DNA of 64,000 bases, taken from assembly GCF_013307225.1 (NCBI RefSeq), contig NZ_CP028942.1, forward strand, positions 310,001 to 374,000, in the 5' to 3' direction. How positions within the stretch are numbered: the first letter of the stretch is position 1; every line of letters starts with the position of its first letter. The notes below the pieces were generated by a model. That model worked only from the letters and a program-made list of their open reading frames with translations, did not search any database and was not told the origin of the DNA. Origin of the DNA: Polynucleobacter tropicus. GTDB lineage: Bacteria; Pseudomonadota; Gammaproteobacteria; Burkholderiales; Burkholderiaceae. Position numbers and translations under genes: made by a program. Shown here in pieces: positions 19,262 through 27,310 of the stretch.

Positions 19262-20482
19262 TTATAGCCCGCTCAATTTTGAAGCAAGGTCAAGCGCTTC
19301 CGATACGGCTACATCTGAATTCATATGCTCCCATTTCCCCCATCTTCCTAGGCCGATAATTTGATGATTGGATGCCCATTCCAGTATTCCCCGAATTGCT
19401 TTTGGTTTATCAAGGGTATTAACGGGGTAGGCGAATTCATTTGTGAATCGTTGCCCTGTGGTCGGATGGGAGCGATTTGAATTCGTTTCTGTCCAATATC
19501 CTCTGCCACTATTCGTAAAGTTGGATCTTAAGAGTAGTCGATGGTGCGCAATGCTTTCATCGGGGTTATAAATCCAATGCGACTTATTCTGTAAAGTCTG
19601 TGGAACATAATCTACATTTATTGATACATTTTTAAGTTGATAAATGAGTTTTTGGATCTCTAGGGGCATATTGCAGTATGATGTCCAAAGAGTCCATGGA
19701 ATTGTATTGATAATGTAACTGGCCGACCACTTGTTATTAACCACTCTTTTGACTGGATCAATCGTTTTTATTGGGCAATTCAAGTGCAGCATGTCTCCAA
19801 GCTGCCCCCCCATTCTTCGCCAAACCTCTCCATACCCATACTTTTTGGGGTAGAAGAATCTTCCGTGAGCTGATAGCTGGCCAGTAGGCCTTGACTCCAG
19901 ACAGCTCAAGAGCGTATCTTTGAACGAAACATTGGGGAGCTTATGAAGCCAGTATGTTCCCAATTGCGATAGATCCATGGAGAATATTTTTCTGTTGTAT
20001 GGAAGTAAATACTGATTTGCAATATCAACGCCAAATTTCCATATTACCCATTCGGAAAATGAATGTGGATGGGGTTTGTTAACTACGCATCCTGCTTGGG
20101 CAATTGATTCTAAATAGCCTATTTGCAGATGCCTAGGGAGTTGCCATAGGTTTGCTTCAAGAGGATGGTCAATTTCCATGCCATGAATTTGAATTTTTGA
20201 AATGCGATCGAATAGTTGCCACTCGTCTTCTGGCATGAATTTAAATAAAAAATTTAAAGCTTTTTTATTATTGGCCTCTAGAAAATGCCCCCCGCCGATA
20301 TCAAGCGGTGCGTTATCAATGATTTCAGATCTACATAAACCCCCGGGAACCATTTCTTTCTCGAGCAGAACAATATCGGAAGTATTGTGACCTAGGCTTA
20401 AGAGTGCGTGCGCAAGAGATAGGCCGCTTGGGCCTGCCCCCAAGATTAAAAATTTTACTTTATGGTGTTTTTTGAAAATCAT
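19262..20482 (-). CDS. FAD-dependent oxidoreductase/mutase-like flavoprotein
   Basis: 406 residues. Rossmann FAD loop ILGAGPSGLSLAHALL near residue 12, acidic ribose-binding LLEKE near 40, and a GGLCRS plus GGGHFLE pair as in the amine-oxidase/protoporphyrinogen-oxidase/UDP-galactopyranose-mutase clan. A clear UGM signature is not visible, so it may oxidise or rearrange a sugar or polyprenyl intermediate. ATGA overlap with the upstream membrane gene and a one-base gap to the downstream glycosyltransferase show that all three are made together. Confidence 0.75.
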   Translation of the reverse strand: MIFKKHHKVKFLILGAGPSGLSLAHALLSLGHNTSDIVLLEKEMVPGGLCRSEIIDNAPLDIGGGHFLEANNKKALNFLFKFMPEDEWQLFDRISKIQIHGMEIDHPLEANLWQLPRHLQIGYLESIAQAGCVVNKPHPHSFSEWVIWKFGVDIANQYLLPYNRKIFSMDLSQLGTYWLHKLPNVSFKDTLLSCLESRPTGQLSAHGRFFYPKKYGYGEVWRRMGGQLGDMLHLNCPIKTIDPVKRVVNNKWSASYIINTIPWTLWTSYCNMPLEIQKLIYQLKNVSINVDYVPQTLQNKSHWIYNPDESIAHHRLLLRSNFTNSGRGYWTETNSNRSHPTTGQRFTNEFAYPVNTLDKPKAIRGILEWASNHQIIGLGRWGKWEHMNSDVAVSEALDLASKLSGL

Positions 20483-21684
20483 AATGTGTATGACATGCTC
20501 TTATCATTTTTGGAATTCTGAAAATCTAAATAACGTCCAATTGCAATACAGGATATGGCAATTAGAATGAAATCAAATGGTATGCGGTACCGTATTCTGG
20601 TAAAAAATATCGCGCTCAATAATGCATTACCAAAATAAATTAAATAGAAGTAGTATTCAATATAAGAAAGTTTAATTTTTTGAAAGAATGAAATTCTTAA
20701 AATTGCAATAATTAAAAAGGGGTAATAGCTGAAAAAGAGGACTAAATTTTTTAATGAATTAACTTCAGATTGATTTGATATGTTATTTTTATAATTAAAA
20801 TAATTTAAAGTTCTTAAGAAATATAGCTTTATATATCTTGTTGGATTTTCAGAGATCAAATTAAAAACAATCTTTTTGTAATACTCATCTTCCTGAGCCT
20901 CATTTAACTTAACGGGTGATGTATGCTTCGAAATATCAATGGTGCCGGAGTCATATTGAGTATTTTCTGAGTTACTATATAGCAAATTTATTCCTGAGTT
21001 AGTTGAAATAAATACAGTGCTATTGAACAACAAGCTATTTCTAATGATCCAGGGGGCAATGGTAATATTCATGAATAAAAATACTAATAATATATATATT
21101 GATTTTTTTTTATTTGGATTTTTTGCGATTAATATGAGGAGTAGTATTAAATAAAACAAGAAAAAAGTTGGAATTGTAAGAGCTAGGAATCCAATTATTA
21201 TTCCGCAAAATATTCCATTCCAATAATTTCTTTTTGCAATAAAAATGCAGTATATTGATAAAATAAAAAGAAAACTTCCGAAAATCTGAGGAATTAATAT
21301 TCCTGAAGCATAAATAAACAAAGGGTATGCAAATATAGCTAATGGAGTAAATATTGCCCCACTGGGGGATGTGAACCTGATTATTTTCTCAAGAATATAG
21401 GTTGTAAGAATCAGGAATATTAGGTTTGCGATCTTTGCTATTAAAGGAGCGCTTTTAGCCTTATAGAGGATCGAGATCAAGAACGGATATCCAGGTGGCC
21501 TAAATGCTGACGGCTCGGATAGTTCGTTAACATAGCCCTGTCCTTTATTTAAATTTGTGGCGATCTCAATATATATCTTTTCATCTGGCCAATTAACCTT
21601 ATCGCCTGCGGTTGAAATATATACAGAACCAAGGATGGCAATTAAGATGTAAAGAATTATTCTAATGGAGCCAATTGTTTTCAT
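20479..21684 (-). CDS. Membrane glycosyltransferase of the GT-C fold (ArnT/PMT-like)
   Basis: 401 residues with about ten membrane helices. After the first helix comes an acidic loop (WPDEKIYIEIATNL, residues about 33-46) followed by FRPPGYPFLISILY, the arrangement seen in ArnT/PMT enzymes that use polyprenyl-phosphate sugars in the periplasm. First gene of the minus-strand module; GAGGG lies just upstream of the ATG. Extremely A+T rich. It may add a side-branch sugar to a glycan or protein; substrate unknown. Confidence 0.68.
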   Translation of the reverse strand: MKTIGSIRIILYILIAILGSVYISTAGDKVNWPDEKIYIEIATNLNKGQGYVNELSEPSAFRPPGYPFLISILYKAKSAPLIAKIANLIFLILTTYILEKIIRFTSPSGAIFTPLAIFAYPLFIYASGILIPQIFGSFLFILSIYCIFIAKRNYWNGIFCGIIIGFLALTIPTFFLFYLILLLILIAKNPNKKKSIYILLVFLFMNITIAPWIIRNSLLFNSTVFISTNSGINLLYSNSENTQYDSGTIDISKHTSPVKLNEAQEDEYYKKIVFNLISENPTRYIKLYFLRTLNYFNYKNNISNQSEVNSLKNLVLFFSYYPFLIIAILRISFFQKIKLSYIEYYFYLIYFGNALLSAIFFTRIRYRIPFDFILIAISCIAIGRYLDFQNSKNDKSMSYTL

Positions 21685-21806
21685 AAACCCTCAACAGGGA
21701 AGAGATGTTATTTATAGATAAATTTTCAATAAATTCTAAAAATTCTTCAAATGTGCGTATGATTATAGCTATTAATTTATTATTTTTTTAAATTTAATGG
21801 GAATAA

Positions 21807-22418
21807 ATGTCACCGAAAATAATAATTAGGAAAGCTGAGGTTAGCGATTCATCTGCAATTGCATCAGTTCATAGAATCGCATTTGAAGGGTTTTTTTTGG
21901 AGCGCATGGGCATTGGCTTTTTAACTGCTTATTACGACATCTTAATTGGGTATCGTCAAAATATTTTTTTGATTGCCGAGGATTCTAATGGCGAGCTAAT
22001 TGGATTTATAGCGGGCTATCTTGATAAATCTAGATTTTATAAGCATCTCCTCGCAAGGTGTTTTCGAATTATTTTTCCTGCGCTTATTGCAATGGTTAGG
22101 AGCCCAGCTTTATTTTTGGAGGTGGCCCTTAATTTTTTAAGGGTGAATAGGTTGTCCGTGACGCGTGAGGTTGAATGCGAGCTTGCTTCAGTTGGTGTTC
22201 TAATGGGGGGTGTGGGTATTGGCTCTCAATTATTGAGAGCCTTTATTGCTGAAGTTAAATCAAGGCATTTTGACTGTATAACTCTCACAACTGACTATAG
22301 CGATAATGCGATCGCTAAAATTTTTTATGAAAAGCATGGATTTACCATGGTCGGTATTGAGGTCAGAACTACTGGGCGAGTGCTTGCTAAATATTCTTTG
22401 GATTTGACTTGCGGATGA
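21807..22418 (+). CDS. GNAT family N-acetyltransferase
   Basis: 203 residues. The start IIIRKAEVSDSSAIASVH and the C-terminal LASVGVLMGGVGIGSQLLRAF (acetyl-CoA loop, residues about 130-150) with NAIAKIFYEKHGFT are GNAT hallmarks. The TGA overlaps the ATG of the PglE-like aminotransferase, so the likely substrate is the 4-amino sugar nucleotide made by that enzyme, as for PseH; this is inference. PglD-type enzymes in the same pathway are usually left-handed-helix proteins, so a GNAT here would be a non-homologous replacement. Confidence 0.8.
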   Translation: MSPKIIIRKAEVSDSSAIASVHRIAFEGFFLERMGIGFLTAYYDILIGYRQNIFLIAEDSNGELIGFIAGYLDKSRFYKHLLARCFRIIFPALIAMVRSPALFLEVALNFLRVNRLSVTREVECELASVGVLMGGVGIGSQLLRAFIAEVKSRHFDCITLTTDYSDNAIAKIFYEKHGFTMVGIEVRTTGRVLAKYSLDLTCG

Positions 22419-23569
22419 TGAATGAATTTATAAAATTTTCCTCCCCTGAAATAGGCGACGACGAAATTGCTGGTGTTGTAGATGTATTAAGAAGTGGCTG
22501 GTTAACTTCTGGCGCAAGATCGGCTGCTTTTGAGCGTGATTTTGCCGAATTTTTGGGGGGCTCGGTAGAGGCTATTGCAGTAAATTCAGCAACTGCGGGG
22601 CTGCATTTAGCGCTTGAGGCGGTGGGTGTGGGCGCTGGTGACGAGGTAATTACAACAACGCACACTTTTACTGCAACTGCGGAAGTCATAAGATATTTAG
22701 GGGCGAACCCAGTGTTTTTAGATATTGATCCCTCCACTTTGTGCATCGATATATCTAAGATTGAGAGTGCAATCACGCCAAAAACTAAGGCAATTATAGT
22801 TGTGCACTTTGCGGGTATATCTGCCAATATCTCAGCTGTAGCGGAGATTGCAAAAAGATATGACATCAAAATTGTAGAGGATGCTGCACACGCATTGCCG
22901 TCTAGTATCGATGGGCATTTGGTGGGAACTTTGAATTCAGACGCAACCGTATTTAGTTTTTATGCTAACAAAACTATAACAACGGGCGAGGGCGGAATGT
23001 TGGTAACGAGGAGCCAAGAAATCGCAAATCGTGCAAGGCTTATGAGGTTGCACGGTATAGATAGAGACGCATTTGGCCGCTTCCAGGCAAAAATTCCAAG
23101 CTGGTTTTATCAGGTAATGGCTCCTGGGTATAAGTACAACTTGACTGATATGGCGGCGGCAATTGGTATTGCGCAGCTAAAGAAGGCTTGGAGGTTTCAG
23201 GCTGCAAGAGAGAGGATCGCCAAAGAATACAATCAAAAACTTAATCGGTTCGGCATTACCATTCCGCCTCAGCCACTTCAGGGGGACGTGCATTCATGGC
23301 ATCTTTACGTGATTCAGTTGCCCGCTGAAATGAAGGAATATAGAGATAATTTTATTAATAAAATGCATGACTATGGTGTTGGTTGCAGCGTTCATTACAT
23401 ACCACTTCATTTGCAACCGTATTGGAAAAGTTTTTGCGACTTGCGGAAGGAGATGTTTCCCGTTAGCCAGATGGTCTATGAGACCTCAGTATCGCTTCCA
23501 ATTTATAGCTCTATGAGCGATGAGCAGATTAATCGGGTTATACAAGCAGTTGAGTTATCGCTACCATGA
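22415..23569 (+). CDS. DegT/DnrJ/EryC1 family aminotransferase (PglE/perosamine-synthase-like)
   Basis: About 384 residues from ATG 22415, which overlaps the GNAT stop; ATG 22418 is equally possible. PEIGDDEIAGVVDVLRSGWLTSG at the N-terminus is characteristic of sugar 4-aminotransferases, VEDAAHALPS near 165 and PLP lysine in FSFYANKTITTGEGGM near 190. It likely aminates UDP-4-keto-6-deoxy-GlcNAc from the dehydratase at 14294, giving a bacillosamine precursor. Its end overlaps the next sugar transferase by four bases. Confidence 0.88.
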   Translation: MMNEFIKFSSPEIGDDEIAGVVDVLRSGWLTSGARSAAFERDFAEFLGGSVEAIAVNSATAGLHLALEAVGVGAGDEVITTTHTFTATAEVIRYLGANPVFLDIDPSTLCIDISKIESAITPKTKAIIVVHFAGISANISAVAEIAKRYDIKIVEDAAHALPSSIDGHLVGTLNSDATVFSFYANKTITTGEGGMLVTRSQEIANRARLMRLHGIDRDAFGRFQAKIPSWFYQVMAPGYKYNLTDMAAAIGIAQLKKAWRFQAARERIAKEYNQKLNRFGITIPPQPLQGDVHSWHLYVIQLPAEMKEYRDNFINKMHDYGVGCSVHYIPLHLQPYWKSFCDLRKEMFPVSQMVYETSVSLPIYSSMSDEQINRVIQAVELSLP

Positions 23570-24168
23570 TTTTAAAGAGAGCATTTGATATTTTTACTGG
23601 CTTGATCGCATTGATTTTTCTGATGCCAGTGTTTGCGCTAATTGCAGTGGCGATAAAAATTGAATCTCCGGGGCCGATATTATTTTCTCAGTTGAGGGTT
23701 GGTAGAAATCAAGTGCCATTTTTCATTCATAAGTTTAGATCAATGAAATATTCAGCAGGGGAGAATGGTTCGCTTTTAACGATAGGGTCTGATAATCGAA
23801 TCACTGGTGTAGGAAGGGTATTGAGAAGTAGCAAGCTTGATGAGTTGCCGCAGCTCTTTGACATATTACTGGGTAAGATGAGTTTTGTTGGGCCAAGACC
23901 GGAAGTCCCCTATTTTGCTGACTTTTATACTCTTCAGCAAAAAAAGATTATTTTTTCTGTGCGCCCCGGCTTGACCGATTCAGCTTCTATATTTTTTATT
24001 AATGAAGCTAAAATTCTAGGGGCATCCAAGAATCCCGAAGAGCTATATGTTAAAAATATTCTTCCGATTAAGGCAAGCCTGGCAATTGATTATGTTAATG
24101 GTCGAACATTTATAGGTGATCAGATAATTTTACTAAAAACATTAGTTAAAATTTTTTATAGAGGGTAA
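23566..24168 (+). CDS. Initiating sugar-1-phosphate transferase, small monotopic type (PglC-like)
   Basis: 200 residues, the size of minimal PglC enzymes. One N-terminal re-entrant hydrophobic helix (residues about 6-30), RVGRNQVPFFIHKFRSM near 44, the catalytic Asp-Glu pair in KLDELPQL (D92, E93), and MSFVGPRPE near 105. It transfers a sugar phosphate from UDP-sugar to undecaprenyl phosphate at the inner membrane. With the adjacent aminotransferase and acetyltransferase, UDP-diNAc-bacillosamine is the likely donor. Confidence 0.9.
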   Translation: MILKRAFDIFTGLIALIFLMPVFALIAVAIKIESPGPILFSQLRVGRNQVPFFIHKFRSMKYSAGENGSLLTIGSDNRITGVGRVLRSSKLDELPQLFDILLGKMSFVGPRPEVPYFADFYTLQQKKIIFSVRPGLTDSASIFFINEAKILGASKNPEELYVKNILPIKASLAIDYVNGRTFIGDQIILLKTLVKIFYRG

Positions 24169-25191
24169 GTGATATTGTCAAAAAAACCTCAAAATTGCGT
24201 TCTTGTAACTGGTGCTGGGGGTTTTATTGGTTCAGCCCTTTGCAAGACGTTAAATGTGGATGGGCATTCAGTTCGCAAAGTTTTTCGCGAACTGAATGGA
24301 GATCGCGGGCTTAATAATATAGCTATAGGAAATATCGATAGCTATACAGATTGGTCAGGGGCGCTTAATGGGGTTGATACAGTGGTGCATTGTGCTGCGC
24401 GGGTTCACCAAATGAGGGAGTGTGTAACAGATCCGCTATCTGAGTATATAAAGGTAAATGTTGAGGCGACTATTAAATTAGCGGAGCAGACTATCGAGGC
24501 CGGTGTTGAGACGTTTATTTATATTAGCTCCATAAAAGCCGCTCATGATGATAGCGATCCTTATGGTGAATCAAAAATTAGATCTGAAGAGGCTTTGGTG
24601 AAAATTTTTTCCGGATCTGCTGTAAAGTTAATCATCATTCGTCCCCCATTGGTGTACGGGGGTGGCGTCAGAGGAAATTTCTTGAGTCTTATGAAATTGG
24701 TATCTTTGGGCTTCCCGTTGCCATTTAAAGCGGTGGCGAATAAAAGATCAATGGTGTATATAGAAAATTTGGTTGACTTATTGAGGTATTGCATCATCTG
24801 TGCTCATGTCCCAAGTGGAGTTTATGAGGTGGCGGATGGGGCAGGTATTTCCACCCGTGCTCTAATAAATCTATTGGCCGAAGAGTTTGATCGATATGCT
24901 CAAAATGACAATCGTTCACGGTTCACTCACGCTAAGATGGTATCAAAGTTAAGGAGAGGGGTATTCTTGGGCATGAAATTACCGCCAACGTTTTATTTCC
25001 CCCTTCCAATTCTTGGGTGTGTTATGAAGTTGCTTGGCAAAGAAGGCCAGTTTTTAAGGTTAACTGAGTCGCTAGAAGTCGATCCTTTTTATGAAAGGCG
25101 GGTGCCTGGATGGAGCCCCCCTTTTTTAATGCGAGAAGGCATTTCAAGAACGGCGATATCATTTTTTGCGAATTTATCAAATACTCAATAA
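24169..25191 (+). CDS. NAD-dependent epimerase/dehydratase (WbpV-like 4-keto-sugar reductase)
   Basis: 340 residues. GTG at 24169 directly follows the previous stop; TTG 24175 is better spaced from GAGGG at 24161 and may be the real start. Extended SDR with LVTGAGGFIGSALC near residue 10, CAARVHQM near 80, ISSIKAAH near 120 and catalytic YGES-K near 132. Related enzymes (WbpV) reduce UDP-4-keto-6-deoxy-GlcNAc to UDP-QuiNAc or FucNAc, sharing the intermediate of the dehydratase at 14294. A UDP-sugar 4-epimerase is the alternative. Confidence 0.8.
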   Translation: MILSKKPQNCVLVTGAGGFIGSALCKTLNVDGHSVRKVFRELNGDRGLNNIAIGNIDSYTDWSGALNGVDTVVHCAARVHQMRECVTDPLSEYIKVNVEATIKLAEQTIEAGVETFIYISSIKAAHDDSDPYGESKIRSEEALVKIFSGSAVKLIIIRPPLVYGGGVRGNFLSLMKLVSLGFPLPFKAVANKRSMVYIENLVDLLRYCIICAHVPSGVYEVADGAGISTRALINLLAEEFDRYAQNDNRSRFTHAKMVSKLRRGVFLGMKLPPTFYFPLPILGCVMKLLGKEGQFLRLTESLEVDPFYERRVPGWSPPFLMREGISRTAISFFANLSNTQ

Positions 25192-25337
25192 AGTGGCTGT
25201 ACTCGGCCATTATTTATTGCATTACTAGTGAAATTTACTTATTGTTCAATTTGTATAAATATTAAATTAAATCCTCTCTGGCGAAGAGGCTCATTAAGTG
25301 TTAAAAAATTAATCCACTATTACTACGAAGTTGAAAT

Positions 25338-26525
25338 ATGAATATCCTATCTTTAATTGGGCGTCAATTTAATTTATTTGATGCTGACATTATTGCGCAT
25401 TCAACAGCGTTAAATGATATGGTTCAGCAGTCTCGCTTTTTAATAATTGGTGGAGCTGGTTCTATAGGTCAGGCTGTAGTTAGGGAAATCTTTAAAAGAA
25501 TGCCGAAGGTTTTGCATGTTGTTGATATTAGTGAAAATAACATGGTGGAATTGGTACGCGATATCAGAAGCACTTTAGGCTATATAAATGGTGATTTTCA
25601 AACGTTTGCAATCGATTATGGCTCGGTTGAATTTTTGGCGCTTTTAAATTCTGGGTATGAATATGACTATGTATTAAATTTATCTGCATTAAAGCATGTT
25701 CGTAGCGAAAAGGATCCGTTTACGCTAATGAGAATGATTGATGTCAATATTACCAATGTTATTCGTAGTATTGATCTTGCTAAGTCTATGCGCGCCAAGA
25801 AATATTTTTGCGTATCCACGGATAAGGCTGCAAACCCCGTAAATATGATGGGCGGAAGTAAACGCATCATGGAAATGTTTTTAGGGCGAGCAAGTCTGGA
25901 GATCCCGATTTCTACGGCGCGTTTTGCGAATGTGGCATTCTCGGATGGATCATTGTTATATGGTTTTAGTCAACGCATTTTAAAGCGCCAGCCAATTTCG
26001 GCCCCCAATGACGTTAGGCGATATTTTGTAACACCTCAAGAATCTGGTGAATTATGCTTGATGTCATGTTTGCTGGGTCAAAACCGAGACATTTTTTTTC
26101 CAAAACTAAATGAAAATCTTCATTTGACAACCTTTTCTGAAATCGCAATTCGCTATCTTTCCGATATAGGTTTTGAGGCAGTTGAGTGCTCTACGGAAGA
26201 GGAGGCTCGACATCGTGTTTTGGAGCTTATTCCGCAAAAAAAATGGCCATGTTATTTTTTTGAGAGTGATACCACGGGGGAGAAAGATTTCGAAGAGTTT
26301 TTTACATCTAGCGAATTGTTGGATATGGAGTCGTTTGAGGGTATCGGCGTAATTAAAAATCTTGCAACTTTTGATAATGGCAGACTTGAACACTTTATTG
26401 AGACTCTAAAATTAATGAGAGCAAATAAAACATGGCACAAGGAGGAGATAGTTGATCTCTTTAATTATATGGTTCCAGGATTTGCGCATAAAGAAACTGG
26501 AAAATACTTAGACCAAAGGATGTGA
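25338..26525 (+). CDS. Soluble UDP-GlcNAc 4,6-dehydratase-like protein (Polysacc_synt_2)
   Basis: 395 residues with no membrane domain. NAD loop LIIGGAGSIGQAV near residue 36, NLSALKHVRSEKDPF near 112 (as in the PseB/FlaA1 group), STDKAANPVNMMGGSKRI near 155 with M-x3-K in place of Y-x3-K, and ARFANVAFSDGSL near 195. The C-terminal 120 residues are longer than in PseB. It would act on a UDP-N-acetylhexosamine by dehydration or epimerisation. A four-base overlap with the next sugar transferase links the two functionally. A 146-base gap upstream holds its promoter, if it has its own. Confidence 0.78.
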   Translation: MNILSLIGRQFNLFDADIIAHSTALNDMVQQSRFLIIGGAGSIGQAVVREIFKRMPKVLHVVDISENNMVELVRDIRSTLGYINGDFQTFAIDYGSVEFLALLNSGYEYDYVLNLSALKHVRSEKDPFTLMRMIDVNITNVIRSIDLAKSMRAKKYFCVSTDKAANPVNMMGGSKRIMEMFLGRASLEIPISTARFANVAFSDGSLLYGFSQRILKRQPISAPNDVRRYFVTPQESGELCLMSCLLGQNRDIFFPKLNENLHLTTFSEIAIRYLSDIGFEAVECSTEEEARHRVLELIPQKKWPCYFFESDTTGEKDFEEFFTSSELLDMESFEGIGVIKNLATFDNGRLEHFIETLKLMRANKTWHKEEIVDLFNYMVPGFAHKETGKYLDQRM

Positions 26526-26527
26526 TA

Positions 26528-27205
26528 ATGCAGCGAGTTTTTGACATTTTTTTTTCGGCTTTATCTTTGTTGCTTCTTTCGCCGCTGCTAATTCCGGTTG
26601 CTATTTTTCTTAAAAATACTGGCGAGGGAGAAATTTTTTATTGTCAGAACAGGGTTGGTAAGCATGGTAAATTATTTAGGCTATATAAATTCTCCACCAT
26701 GTTAAAAAACAGTCCTAATATGAAGGCTGGAACTGTCACCATAAAAGATGATCCAAGAATACTCCCCTCAGGAAAATTCTTTCGAAAAACAAAAATCAAT
26801 GAACTGCCACAATTGTTAAATATTTTTTTGGGGGATATGAGTGTAATAGGGCCCAGGCCTTTGACTGAGCAGACATTTAATTCTTATTCCTTGGAGGTGC
26901 AAAAAGCGGTCGAAAAAGTAAAACCGGGATTATCTGGTATAGGCTCAATAGTTTTTCGCAATGAGGAGGATATTCTTTGTTGTGATGTAAGTCCTATTGA
27001 TTTTTATAAGAATGTAATAGCGCCCTATAAAGGCGCATTAGAGCAATGGTATGTTCAAAATCAAAGCGTAAAAATATATTTCACCGCTATTTTTGTTACT
27101 GCCTGGTTGATTATTTCTCCAAAATCAACTGTAGTATGGCGCGCTTTTCCTCAATTGCCTGCGCCCCCTAGAAGTCTTGCGGGATCACTTAACTATCAAT
27201 TTTAA
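26528..27205 (+). CDS. Monotopic sugar-1-phosphate transferase with variant active site
   Basis: 225 residues from ATG 26528, which has AAAGGA seven bases upstream; GTG 26522 is in frame and overlaps the previous gene. N-terminal re-entrant helix, RVGKHGKLFRLYKFSTM near 42, and DMSVIGPRPL near 107 assign it to the PglC/WcaJ family. The usual catalytic Asp-Glu pair reads Asn-Glu here (KINELPQL; codon AAT at 26798-26800), so the expected nucleophile is missing. The 3' end has a Pro-rich tail absent from PglC. It forms a pair with the dehydratase before it. Confidence 0.82.
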   Translation: MQRVFDIFFSALSLLLLSPLLIPVAIFLKNTGEGEIFYCQNRVGKHGKLFRLYKFSTMLKNSPNMKAGTVTIKDDPRILPSGKFFRKTKINELPQLLNIFLGDMSVIGPRPLTEQTFNSYSLEVQKAVEKVKPGLSGIGSIVFRNEEDILCCDVSPIDFYKNVIAPYKGALEQWYVQNQSVKIYFTAIFVTAWLIISPKSTVVWRAFPQLPAPPRSLAGSLNYQF

Positions 27206-27310
27206 GAATATTTCGGTTTTATATTAACCCCCTGTGGCGGTAGAGGGTTAGGTGCCATATTTTGTTAGCGAAATCTTCGTCCTAATATATTCGTAGCCTG
27301 CAATTCTTTG

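Noticed and set aside
22387..22869. 160-codon minus-strand open frame over the aminotransferase gene
   Set aside because: Low-complexity Ala/Ser product, antisense to a gene with clear motifs.
27236..27243. GGCGGTAG, the core of the ops/JUMPstart element used by RfaH
   Set aside because: It lies at the end of the locus between convergent genes, with no plus-strand glycan gene downstream, and the wider JUMPstart sequence is absent. Chance match.
27225..27247. TAACCC...GGGTTA hairpin as a terminator between convergent genes
   Set aside because: Six pairs with no T-run on either strand; too weak to call.
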